Below are positions 1 through 10,300 of a DNA stretch of 64,000 bases, one piece after another (within the stretch, counting starts at the first letter, position 1; every line of letters begins with the position of its first letter). The stretch covers positions 248,001 through 312,000 of the forward strand of contig MARA01000013.1 of assembly GCA_001792895.1 (NCBI GenBank). Direction: 5' to 3'. The stretch is from Lentinus brumalis (lineage: Eukaryota > Basidiomycota > Agaricomycetes > Polyporales > Polyporaceae). Position numbers and translations under genes: made by a program. A model generated the notes under the pieces. That model did no database searches. It was not told the DNA's origin and saw nothing but the letters and a program-made list of their open reading frames with translations.

Positions 1-1090
1 CGAGCTTCCACGTCCCCCATCGCCCTCCATCCACCCATGACCCGCTTCATTCATCCGTCAATTATTCACATATGCGTATGGCCGCTGTCTATCATCTCAC
101 CGACATCCACATCCACATCCAAAGCTTTCTTGGTGCAACTTCTGCTTTGTTCATATTATATGCTTACTACCCGTGTTTCTTGCACATAATCGCCCCGCGA
201 GGCGCGCTGTCCATCTGTCACATTGTCCATACACTCCGCATCTTCTTACTTTTATCTCTTATTCCCCGCGGCACGCTTTGCGCTCCCTGCAGGAGCGCTT
301 ACATATATACTGTATTCCCCGCACCCTGCACAGTGGCAGATTCGCATCGTGTTGTGTTTTTTGGACTTTCGTCACTTACTGCTTCTATCTCCCCCCTCTC
401 CTCTACCCTCCGCGACCCACCCGCGGCGCCCGTCATCCTCCCACCCGCCATCGCCATCACCCCCATCCGCATTCGCTTTTCGTGCGTTCCTGTCTGGTCA
501 TCCGGTTCTGTGTTGTTGGCTTTCTTCTGGTGGTTTTGTGTCCCGGCCCATGATTCTCTCTCATCACCATCACCATCACGCACCGTACTCGTACCCGTAC
601 CCGTACCCCCGTACCCGTATCGTATAGCCGCACCGAATACGCGCAGTAGTAGTAGTAGTAGTGGTCGTGACGTCGTCCTTCTCTCGCTCTCCGTGCATGC
701 GTCCGTGTATCCCATAGGCTCTATAGGCTCTTCGCGCTAGCTACCCTCATCATCCCGTTCGTGACCCTTGACTCTCTCCCGTGGTTTCGGTTGTTTGTAT
801 AGATGTACTTCTGGTGTATATACTCTACTGAATGGCGACCTCGTATCTACTGGTTCTTCATCGCTTCTGTTGGTCGCGCTGGCTGCAAGAGGGCTTGTCC
901 GGCTACCGCTCGTGTAGGTGCGTGGCATGTCCTCGGGGCGAGGTTGTTGAGACTTGATCACCTGCTTTGTATTCAGCTGGTTGCGTTGGAAGGTGCGCTG
1001 GTTTATGGAATTGCGCCGCGAATCATGACTGACTATGGTGTATCTAGGACGGCCTGCCGCTCCGTTTGTGAGGGAACACTGACCTCATAG
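1..1090. other. No confident gene; simple repeats
   Basis: This stretch is pyrimidine-rich and open in several frames, but none of the translations looks like a protein. It holds a CATCAC run near 563-579, a CGTACC-type minisatellite at about 584-625 and an AGT/TAG run at about 645-662. It could be the untranslated flank of a gene outside the window. Confidence 0.5.
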
Positions 1091-1092
1091 CA

Positions 1093-1790
1093 ATGGCGTC
1101 GAGTTCCACGTCCATCGCATCCTCCTCCTCCTCCTATGTAGGGCCGCCCTGCCATGTCATTGATATACTACTGGTCCCCAGGCCCCGGTCCTCAAGCACC
1201 TCGGGCACCAAGCCAGCAGTGGCCGGCCCCGAGGCCAGCGAGACGCTCGACACCTTTCTGCGCATCTGCTACCCAGTACCGAACCTTCGCATAGAGTCCC
1301 TGCCGGACATCCGCGAGGTCCTCGTAAGTAGCGGCCGCGAAGCAAGTACGCTGGTCCACGCGGCGCGACCATGGGAAAAGGCCCTCTTTCATTGCGGTTC
1401 TTCAGCGCAGTGTCGTTGCTCGCTTACTCTTTCGCGCCCTCGTTCCGTCTGGAAGACGTGACCTGGGTGGCAGTTGAGGAACGGCCGTTCATGCGGCGGC
1501 GCCCTAGTTCGACGGCACGGTCGTACAGTATTCGGCCTGGAAAAGTACAGTCAATGTCAACGAAGCCAGCCGACCATCCTGCGACCCAGCACGAGGGTCC
1601 CGGACGTCTGCGAGCCCTGAGCAAGGATCTTCGTCGGTATCACAGCCGTTCGCCGCCCGTGCTGCTGATCTGGTTCCGAGGAACTCTGATGGCGTCGACT
1701 TCCCTGCGCACGAGAACATAGCGAGCCTCTGCTCGCACATCCTCCAGGACACGCCGGCCTGCGTCGAGCACCTCGCGCCGCCTCGGTGAT
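1093..1790 (+). pseudogene. Decayed tandem-BTB gene
   Basis: A translated piece around 1235-1375 contains LRICYPVPNLRIESLPDIRE, which lines up with the segment LRICYPLIDPEVPTLLLLRK of the intact BTB gene at 2606-4306. A second piece near 1680-1740 (RNSDGVDFPAHE) matches the start of a BTB domain. The pieces lie in different frames and the rest of each domain is missing or scrambled, so no working protein is expected. A tRNA-Arg follows about 180 bases downstream, the same order and spacing as for the intact copy, so this is read as the dead half of a tandem duplication. Homology to BTB is clear only for the first piece; the second is short. Confidence 0.6.
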
Positions 1791-1970
1791 AGCCAAGACC
1801 GTCCTCCTCGAAGTGAACGCCGACTACAGCTTTCCTATTCTATCATTGCACCCTTCCCTTCCCTCAAGCTCCAGCACCTACCTCCATGTCCTTACGGCAG
1901 CAATGGACCACAGAACCCACTTAATGCGGGGCGGATGATGGAGATTCCGACAGGAGGCCACGTTTCTATC

Positions 1971-2066
1971 GGCCGCCTGGCGTAATGGCAACGCGTCTGA
2001 CTACGATGTGGAACGCGCGAATTCCCAGTAATCAGGAGATTGCAGGTTCGACCCCTGCGGTGGTCA
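1971..2066 (+). tRNA. tRNA-Arg (ACG) with 24-base intron
   Basis: A full cloverleaf can be drawn. The acceptor stem is GGCCGCC/GGTGGTC, the D stem GCGT/ACGC, the anticodon stem TCTGA/TCAGG and the T stem GCAGG/CCTGC with loop TTCGACC. The anticodon loop reads CTACGA, then a 24-base intron after position 37 (about 2007-2030), then A; the anticodon is ACG. The mature part is 72 bases. A T5 run at 2073-2077 is a plausible RNA polymerase III stop. The mature sequence is identical to the second copy at 4513-4597. Confidence 0.92.
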
Positions 2067-2605
2067 TGTATGTTTTTGCCCCATTTTGCCCCGATTTCCG
2101 CTCGTGTCTTGCTCGCGTCATTCATGCTGCTATTGAGCTCTACCGTGTACTGTGCATTTCTTCGCTCATGCCCTGGACGTTGCAGAATGATGGGATGCCT
2201 CGCGTTGGCGGCTTTGTTTTCGATTACCGCAGCACACGGCCACACACCATGCACGAGGACCGTGCCCATCACTGATTGCATCCTATCCCACTCACCTGTT
2301 GCTCTGAACGTACCAGCATCGATACTACTTACTCTGCGTTTTTCTCAGTCCTAAGTAAGCCCCTCTGGCTCTGGTGCAAGCTGAAGTGGCTGAAATCGGC
2401 TAGGATATCCCCACATTCCTGTGCGCACGACCGTCACCCAACCGTCACCCGTGCAATTGTGGTGACCGAATAATTCGCCACGGTACGTGAATCTTGGGAC
2501 ATCTCTCTGGTGTTTCATAGCTCCAAGTGTTGATGGCCTGAGAACGGTGACTGATCTGGTTCAACTCCATTTGCGCAGTTCGTCAGTGGAACTAGTGCTG
2601 AACAG

Positions 2606-4306
2606 ATGTCGGAAGAATATGCAGGCAAGATGGCTGCAGCTCCGTTCGATAGGAGCGACGCCGACTTCATAATGCGCACTAGCGATGGCGTCGAGTTTCG
2701 CGTGCACCGCCTGATCCTCTCCATGGCCTCTTCCGTGTTCGAGGGCATGTTCTCGATCCCCAAACCGTCCGCACTTCTATCCAATCCCAACATTCCAGAC
2801 ATATCGATCCCCGAGGACAGTGAAACGATCGACCTGTACCTTCGTATCTGCTACCCTCTCATCGATCCCGAGGTACCGACTCTGCTCCTGCTCCGGAAGG
2901 TCGTCACGGCTGGGTTCAAGTACGACGCTCCCATGGTCGTACATGCAATGAAGAGGGAGTTACGACAGCCACGCTTCATGGACAAAGATCCTCTACATGT
3001 CTTCGTCATAGCTTGCCTCTGGGAATGGGAGGAGGAGGCAAAGGTCGCTGCCGAGAATGTCGCTCTGGCAGGTACTATGGTCGGGCTCTTCCCCGAACTT
3101 CTCGACGAGATCAGTGCTGGTGCCTACTATCGTCTGCAGAAGCTCGGCCGCACTCGGAGGCGTTCTAAGAATAAGGCCTCCGAGCCCCGTCATTCGGTCA
3201 ACTTCAATGGGATTCTCCCTCTATGCCGAAGATCGCCATTGCGAGAACCACCTGTCCGGAACGCGACACCCTTCACCCCGCAATACCCATTCACGTCAAT
3301 CGACGGCGCAGATGTCATCCTCCGCACGACCGACTCTGTCGACTTCTTCGTGCACCGAACCATCATTACCTTTGCATCTCCGACATTCTTCGACACTCTG
3401 GTGCAGGAGAGAACCATGTCCGAAGAACGGGATCAGGACATTGAGCATCGGGCTATTCACCTGGTGTCGGAGGACAGTGACGTCCTCGATGTCCTCCTCC
3501 GGATGTGCTACCCGGTGGAGCATCCGCACATCGCATCAGCTGAAGTCTACTTGGATGTAGCGTTTGCCGCTCACAGATATCAGTTCCGCAAAGTCGAGCA
3601 GACCCTGCTCAAGTCGTGGTCCGAGTACTCGAAGGGAGCGCCGCTTCGCTTCTACTTCGCAGCAGTACAGTGTGGATGGCAAGCGGAGGCCAAAGCGTGT
3701 GCGCTACAGCTGGTGACCACTCTCTCCCCTGGTGACATGGATAATGCATACGTACCGGAGATGGAAGCCGCGAGCAGCATCCCTTACCGTCATCTGATCT
3801 CGTACGCACAAGCGTGCCGCAAGGCTGCAAAGACAGACTTCCAGCTGAGCGATCTACCCGGACGGCGGTGTCCGTTCCCCAGCAACTGTCACATTCGGTA
3901 CCCCACCACGGTGTCCACGAGTACCCCACCCTTCTGGCTTTCCTCCCACCTGAACGCGGTCAAAATTGACTTGGCTACGAAGTCCTCTACAGACATCCTC
4001 ACCTCGCACATCAAATTGACCACGATCCTGTTGACTACGATCTTCGATGGAACCTCCTGCAGTGAGACCATGAGTCCGATTGAGTCACCTGCTTGCTCTG
4101 CGCTTGCCCAGGCTCCCACGACAGTGGCTTCTCCGTCGCCGCCGCGGTGCACCAGAGATAGCAAGGTTGAATGGATCATCGACCTCCTCCAGAAGTATGC
4201 AGCGGCGGTTGACAAGGCAGTTTCAGAGGTGAGAGTGCTACTTTGTGTCTCACTGAACATACTTACCAAGCTCTACTACCAGGTCGAGCTCGAGATGATG
4301 GTGTGA
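2606..4306 (+). CDS. Protein with two tandem BTB domains
   Basis: The protein has two BTB/POZ domains. The first covers roughly residues 15-130 (DADFIMRTSDGVEFRVHR, then SETIDLYLRICYPL). The second covers roughly residues 230-345 (GADVILRTTDSVDFFVHR, then DVLDVLLRMCYPVEHP). A serine/threonine-rich stretch and a short helical C-terminus follow. BTB domains mediate protein-protein contacts, often as adaptors for Cullin-3 ligases. This mushroom type usually has no extra DNA-binding domain, and none is seen here. The last intron is probably 4229-4282 (GTGAGA...CCAG, 54 bases, in frame), followed by a tiny last exon. The start at 2606 gives a natural N-terminus just before the first domain. The gene sits between two identical tRNA-Arg genes and beside a decayed copy. 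Its target is unknown. Confidence 0.85.
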   Translation: MSEEYAGKMAAAPFDRSDADFIMRTSDGVEFRVHRLILSMASSVFEGMFSIPKPSALLSNPNIPDISIPEDSETIDLYLRICYPLIDPEVPTLLLLRKVVTAGFKYDAPMVVHAMKRELRQPRFMDKDPLHVFVIACLWEWEEEAKVAAENVALAGTMVGLFPELLDEISAGAYYRLQKLGRTRRRSKNKASEPRHSVNFNGILPLCRRSPLREPPVRNATPFTPQYPFTSIDGADVILRTTDSVDFFVHRTIITFASPTFFDTLVQERTMSEERDQDIEHRAIHLVSEDSDVLDVLLRMCYPVEHPHIASAEVYLDVAFAAHRYQFRKVEQTLLKSWSEYSKGAPLRFYFAAVQCGWQAEAKACALQLVTTLSPGDMDNAYVPEMEAASSIPYRHLISYAQACRKAAKTDFQLSDLPGRRCPFPSNCHIRYPTTVSTSTPPFWLSSHLNAVKIDLATKSSTDILTSHIKLTTILLTTIFDGTSCSETMSPIESPACSALAQAPTTVASPSPPRCTRDSKVEWIIDLLQKYAAAVDKAVSEVRVLLCVSLNILTKLYYQVELEMMV

Positions 4307-4512
4307 TGGGGCCATGGCTTTGCAAAGTTAGTGCTCTTGCCTATTCTACTTCTCGATACAGAGAGAATCGTCTGATAAGTATACGATGTGTCGTCGTCAT
4401 TCTTTTACACCAACTTGAAACTGTGACCAGCATCTGTAAACTGCAAGTAGACTGTCCATTTTGTCCCGAGCGCCGCCCTGATGATAAATGCGCAGGTGGT
4501 ACATGCTGATAT

Positions 4513-4597
4513 GGCCGCCTGGCGTAATGGCAACGCGTCTGACTACGATATGTGTGTTGTAATCAGGAGATTGCAGGTTCGACCCCTGCGGTGGTCA
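4513..4597 (+). tRNA. tRNA-Arg (ACG) with 13-base intron
   Basis: It has the same stems, loops and anticodon ACG as the tRNA at 1971-2066; the 72 mature bases are identical. The intron after position 37 is 13 bases here (about 4549-4561) and unrelated in sequence to the 24-base intron of the first copy. A T4 run lies at 4606-4609. It is 207 bases downstream of the BTB stop codon. Confidence 0.92.
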
Positions 4598-4619
4598 TCG
4601 TGACCTTTTGACCTTAGCG

Positions 4620-6370
4620 GACAATTGACTACTTATTTTCCAGCTGAGCAACGTGTCCATTCTTGAGTGAACAACAGCGGTACAACACCAGGAGAAGGTC
4701 AATTTGCGGGCAAGATACGGAGCTGGAGAGACGGTACGCATACATTGCAAGACTTGTATCGGATAACAGAAGTATTATCAACAAATGAGAGGAGTCCAGG
4801 AGCACCACACAGACGTCCACATGTCGCAGGCAGACCACAGCGGATAGTACTGCTTTGCCTCCGAGCACACAACAGTTGGGATCGAAACCAGCTGCCCAAG
4901 GATCATGGGGCCAGCCTCGTGCGTGTCGGCGTGCGTCGGGGAGCTTGGCGCGGTGACGAACACCGTGGCAGCAGACGCAGGGTCTGTCGTATGAGAGGGT
5001 GTCTGCGGACGCGACGTCAACGGCGTCTTATATTCGGAGGGAACCGCGGAAGTAGGGGTTGGGGGATGCTCGACTCGAGACTGGAGCGACTCTTTATGTC
5101 CGCGACTTCACTCTCATCGTCGCCGAGAGTGAGGAAGGAGAAATCCATGAAGTCGACAGGGTTCCTTAGGATAACGCCGTCGGCAGCCGGCTTGCAGACC
5201 TCTGAACTGACGGCCATCTACCGCACTTCGTCAGCCGAACCCTGCTGTTAACCAGATGGCTTGTACGCACCGTATCACGATCTACATCTTCGTTCTTCGA
5301 GGGGACAGGGTCGTCTTTGTTGGACGATTTCTGCTTGTCAGCAAGTATGCAAGACCGCTTCGAGCACCCTTCGGACTGAAGGTCAGCACAGACGTCATCC
5401 CGAGAGCGGTGACTGTCTTCAGCCTCGAGCCAGTCAGACTGTAGATTCTGTAGATCAGCACCACCAGATGGCAGGAACTCCGGTGCAATAACGCACCGAC
5501 TTCGTGGCCGGATGATACGACAACCGGCCGCCCGTAACCACTAGAGCCAAGTCGACGGTGCTGATGCTCTTCTGTGACGAAGAGGAAGCGGTAGTCATCG
5601 AGGAGGTGCTGGACGATGGAGACGGCATGATGCGAATGTATATGAATGGTGGCTCCATGGGGAGGCCAGTGTATCGGTCGGTCCTCGTTGCCCACAGGTG
5701 AGTATTGCGCCGCACGCCCGGAGTGTCACGGTCGACAGAGCTTGGAGAATCTGCAGGGCATTGGGCTGAACCAACCGGTTGGACAGCTGCGAGGGACGAG
5801 ATAGTTGAAAGCGTGAATAAAGGGCAAGTGGCTGCCATCGTGATGCAAGGAGGCGTTGACGGGGTCGGGTTGACTACAAACGGGCGGAAGCGGGCTTTGA
5901 CTGAGCAGGAGAGATGATGAATAGCAGACGATGGGGCCTGTGGGAGTAGTGGTTGCGGTGGTGGTGAGAGGAGAGGAGCTGTGGCCGCGCGGATTTTAAG
6001 GATGCGTCGAGTGGCGAGACGCTTGGGTCGACCAAGGTCACATGCTCGAACAGCGACAAAGTCGCTTTGAGTGGCGTGGACGTCCTGCACGTCACATTGA
6101 GTTGCTTGCATAGTCTTGACTCTTTGGCTCTTTGGCCTCACGCGATACAATGGATGTATACCTGGAGTGTAGAGCGCGGTGAGTCAGACGGGGACGTAAC
6201 GCATAATCATACCATGCTCGGCCGCAAGCCGTGGATGACACGTCCTACTCAGGGAGACGCATTTTATCACTCAGATGAAAACCGCGAGCATATAGAGGAA
6301 GGAAAGCACGAGTGTTCATAGGTCATAGACGTCTTGCATGAAAGAGAGCTAATTTATCGATCTGGCTTTT
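4620..6370. other. No confident gene; possible exons
   Basis: Several weak coding signals exist and none could be joined into a gene. A plus-strand piece at about 5555-5700 reads as an acidic exon (CDEEEAVVIEEVLDDGDG) ending at a good donor, CAG|GTGAGT near 5699. A minus-strand frame at 5017-5217 reads DGVILRNPVDFMDFSFLTLG. A serine/threonine-rich minus frame runs from an ATG at 5838 to 5455. These could be remains of one or two genes. The longest open frame (4667-5251, plus) is arginine-rich and unprotein-like, so it was not called. Confidence 0.35.
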
Positions 6371-6383
6371 CCCTGATCTACCT

Positions 6384-9300
6384 TCATCTCCGTTCACCAA
6401 CTACGTTCGGAGTCAGCATCGCAGTCCCAGATGAATATTCTCGCACTGACCTGTATGACTCGCCATGGAAGTATATCTCCGAGCACTGCGACTTGCCGCG
6501 GACGATGTCGAGCTCGCACTCGGATACCGCGGTCCCGACATCGAGGTTGAACGAGCTAGGGCCACATGCTACACGGTGCAGGGGCCTGCGTCAGCCTTTG
6601 TCAGACATGATCCATATACCGACGTACTGGCAACACCCACGGTGCCTGGGTCAGCGCAGAACTCCCTGACGATGTCGGGAAGATCGGGACGGCCGCTGTG
6701 CTTCGCGATCATGTCGTCGGTCCCGGTGCTCGTCTCGCTCTTCGTCTCAGTCGAAGCTCCGTCGTCGATAAGGGCAGCCAGATCCGTTACATAGTACGTC
6801 ACAGAGACGGAGACTCCCTCAGGAGCACCTTTGACGGCCTCGGATAAAACACTGTTGAACCACGACAGCGCGTCTGCGAAGCATGGCACAGATCAGAGCG
6901 TGCACAACAACTAAAAGGCTATACTACATACCGCTAGTCCGAACGGCCCAGACAAGGTGCACCCTGCGACAGGCCGTCTCCCCGGACTTGCCGCGGCGTA
7001 TGATGTCGAGTAAGAGAGGTATCACGAACGTAACGCCTGGTACAGACGATGGCGATGAGACCGAAACTAAGAGAGAGGCAGAACGTATACGTACCAGACC
7101 CGCCGCCGAGAAGGAGTACGCGGTCGTATACCTGGAAGTTAGCCTCGATACCGCCATAGGGCCCATCCAAGAGTACGCGCGACGTCTTCAGCGATCCCTG
7201 CTCTGCGACCGCCCTGAGGCGCGCAGTGATCCCGCCATGCACGCGCGCATACATCTCGATCACGCCGTGTCCGCTAATGTTCCCGGCAGACCCAGCCAGC
7301 GACGCAACGGTGAACGGGTGCGACGACGCAGCGTGGATCCCAAGGTCGAGGAAGCGCACGAAGTAGTGCTGGCCGGGGCGCCACTTGAGCTTCGTCGGGA
7401 TGGTGATTTTGACCATGTTATCGGGGAGTGCTTCGAACGACGCGTCCGAGTTGAGACCGTTGAAGAGAGTGCGGCCGTATCTGGCGAACCAGGAGAAGCC
7501 GTACAACGCTGCACTGGCCCAGAAGTAGTCCCTGTGCACTATTCGTGAGATGTCGCCCAATTTGTGACGAATAAGTGCTTACCAGGAAGTCAGGCGGAAG
7601 TTGCAATGGATGAAGAGGGCGGAGACAAAGATCGCGCTGGCACTGGAGGATAGGTGAGACAAGACATGGAGTCACGATCGCAAGATCGCGTACATGAAGT
7701 GCAACCTAGACATGTCCGTTAGCTCGAGCGCAGCACAGTAGAGTTCAAGGCACGTACTTCTTGAATGTCTCATAATAGCGATTTCTATGAGGGTGAAGAA
7801 GCCGTCAGTAATGGCCAAACGTAGGCTGAAGGAGTCACGGTATGTACCTGATCGGGCCCCAGGACATGAACACGAGCCACGTCTGAATCGCGGAAGCCGA
7901 TAAGTCAGCATGAACTCTCCTGTATTTGCAACGCGAACGCACCTGCGGAACTAGAGCAGCTACCCCGGTCCAGTACCAAGGCGTAGTTCTCCAGTTCGTC
8001 GCTATCTCACCCTCGCGAATGCCTTGCACGATAAACGGGAAAGTATGGATCAAGGATGTAATGTCTATGTATGCGTTGAATAACAATACTATCCGTGAAT
8101 CGTCAGGCAAAGCACTCACACATGATCCAAGCCGCCCATCTGTGGTACACCTGCAGCTTCTCATGCGAGACCCCAGTGACCATGCCGATGAGATTGACCT
8201 TCGTTGCGAGGACGCTGCATCCATATGCATGTGTGAGATTGGCCGCACATAGGGAGGGCTGAACACGTACAGCAAGAAGGGCAGGATCGCAATGGAGATC
8301 CATCCAGATCTTGTCGCGATGGGCGGACTGTGTCCCATCGCCATGTTGGGCCACAAGTACGGACGAACGGCGAAGGTCAACGCTGCGCAGCGAATTAGAA
8401 AGACATCGAAGTAAATCATGAACGTGTGGGGCTTACATGCGAAGAACACCACGAGAGCCGCAACGATCGTGACAGCGCTGAGCGGAGGCGAGTAATAATT
8501 GACGATGGAGACGTAGATCTGCCTAGATCCGAGGGCCCTCCAAGCAGCAACGACTCTGCGGTAGAGCGAAACCTTGCGCAAGACACCGGCAGCGCTATAT
8601 CAGGATGTCAGTCCATGAGAACGGCACACACCGAGAACAATATCCCATGTTGCCCGGGATAACCTTGGGATAACATCGGGATGAAAGAGTAAATTTTGAC
8701 TGATGGTTTTCGTAGACAACTTGCAGACAAAATCTTTGCTGTTGCCTAGGATGGATTTTGCATGTTGGCTTAGGGAACATGGGAAAAACCTAGCGACTGT
8801 TGTTGCCCTGTCGCCAGCGGATAATATTCAGGTGAAATACAATACATTGACTGGCTGTTGCCCTCCGCAAACAGGAGAGTAACAGGAGGAGTTATATACC
8901 ATTGTTGCCTGTGGGGACATTCAACATGGTGGCTAGATGCTTGCTGGGTGTCCTCCGACATGTCATCCAGGCAACATATTTAATATTTCCCAGATGTTTT
9001 CTGCCAGATAACATCCAGGCGCCATGCGGACCAAATCCTGTAAGTTGTCCCCGACAACACTGAGGTAACTTCTAGACAGCCTTATAAATGTTGAAGCCAC
9101 AATTTCCCCATGCTGCCCACGAAAACCATTGAACAACATTTAGTCTTCTATCCCAATGTTTTCGACATGTTATCTCGGGCAACATCAGTTTTACATAAGC
9201 CCCGTGACCCCATGAATCCTGTGACCGAGTCTCTCGTAAATCGTGTCCACTCTCAGAAGAAATCATTATGTGCAATCATAATCATTCAAACAATCATATA

Positions 9301-9425
9301 TTTAGCAATGCATGGGAGGGCGAGTCCTACCGTTGAGCTGACCAAGGCCAACGCGGTCTTGTCGAGCCTGATGCCGTCTCCAGCAGCCCAGCGGCGAAGA
9401 ACGTTTAACTCGAGGAGCCGCCGAA
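6384..9425 (-). CDS. Ferric reductase-type transmembrane oxidoreductase
   Basis: This is a FRE-family flavocytochrome: electrons pass from NADPH through FAD and membrane haems, typically to reduce iron or copper at the cell surface for uptake. The visible order is membrane segments at 8594-7840, including GMVTGVSHEKLQVYHRW and SLIHTFPFIVQG with likely haem histidines. Next come FRLTSWDYF, the FAD domain (7530-7110; KLKWRPGQHYFVRF and HPFTVASL), and the NADPH domain (LLLGGGSG, then VTFVIPLLLDIIRR; CGPSS near 6540). Many short introns split it. The stop lies at 6384-6386, which gives a C-terminus longer than the usual aromatic ending. A weak 5' exon at 9425-9331 (GIRLDKTALALVSST) is joined only across an intron that holds a MITE. 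No clear start codon was found, so the N-terminus may be damaged. Family assignment is firm; substrate is inferred. Confidence 0.82.
8647..9185. mobile_element. MITE-like element in the ferric reductase gene
   Basis: The ends form 17-base inverted repeats with one mismatch: ATGTTGCCCGGGATAAC at 8647-8663 and the complement of ATGTTGCCCGAGATAAC at 9169-9185. The interior (539 bases overall) is AT-rich compared with its surroundings and carries repeated GTTGCC/GGCAAC motifs near 8741, 8806, 8857, 8904 and 8966, typical of transposase-binding subterminal repeats. There is no coding capacity. A convincing target duplication was not found; only AT flanks both sides if the repeat starts at GTTGCC. 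Confidence 0.7.
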
Positions 9426-9445
9426 CTGCTCACAGAGGGCAGCTT

Positions 9446-10300
9446 CTAAGTCCGCGGTGACCGTCCGTCGCATTCTGTGTAGTACGAGGGCTCAACGGCG
9501 AGGAAGATATAGCTGTCAAGGTGGCTTAGCTAAATCCCACACAAAGCGAAGCAGAGCTCACGTCGATGTCCGCTCGGGAGTGTAATCGGTCTTCCAATAG
9601 GGTCTTCCGGTCCCTCGTCCTTCCTGCATGTCCGCATCAGCCACGAGTTCTGGCACCTACGGTATGCCTGTCAGCCGCTTGAGGTCCTCCATGTTCATGC
9701 CCCGAAGTCGCGACACCGAAGACGTTGGCGGAGGGACTGGACGGCGCCCTCGTACCTCACCGGCATCGCATTGTTGACGCAGTGTTCCGATGTCGCATCC
9801 AAAGAGATTGTCGCCTCGCCCAGTGTGAGGATGACAGGGTTCTTCCGAGTCAGGAGCGCGCATGTAGCAAGGCGCTGGTGCTGAGGCTTGCGCGACAGAA
9901 GGGAAACAGCGTCAAGCGCGGTCGAAGAGGTGGAAGAGGGACATTGGACGTACTCTCAGTGAGGAAGCCGTGCCGCCGCAGCATATTCGTGAACAGAATG
10001 GGATCCTAGGGGCTGTCAGCTGACGGGACCAATGCATACATGCCCAGAAACGGGCACACAGCGACGTCGATTATGCTGCACCCTGAGAAGGGGTTGAACT
10101 CGCGGGTGTCTAGACGTACGAAACGTGTCGGGGACATGTTCGTATATGCAGCTCACCAGGAGATGGTTTCGACATAGTCCTGAGAGCAAGTCCCAGCAAG
10201 ACGGCCGGCGACACCGTGATCTCTGCAGTGCAGTGGTGAGATAAGTACGCGTATCCCGGCCGCATACCACGCATACATCCACAGATAGCCACACGTCATA
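9446..10300 (-). CDS. Unidentified multi-exon gene
   Basis: A coherent protein emerges when four or five short exons are joined at good splice sites. Pieces in order are PAVLLGLALRTMSKPSP, then NPFSGCSIIDVAVCPFLGMY, DPILFTNMLRRHGFLTE, NPVILTLGEATISLDATSEH, PELVADADMQEGRGTGRPYW and IFLAVEPSYYTECDGRS. The stop is at 9446-9448. I do not recognise the family. The start is not determined, and the exon around 9830 can be read in two frames. It ends about 20 bases before the weak first exon of the ferric reductase gene on the same strand, which is unusually tight. Confidence 0.5.

Noticed and set aside
72..740. Long open frame of 222 codons at the window start
   Set aside because: Other frames on both strands are equally open. 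The translation is driven by CT-rich text and has no protein-like pattern or splice context.
4667..5251. 194-codon plus-strand open frame
   Set aside because: Arginine-rich and irregular; the opposite strand reads more naturally.
8647..9185. Tc1/mariner assignment for the MITE
   Set aside because: No TA duplication can be shown; the superfamily stays open.
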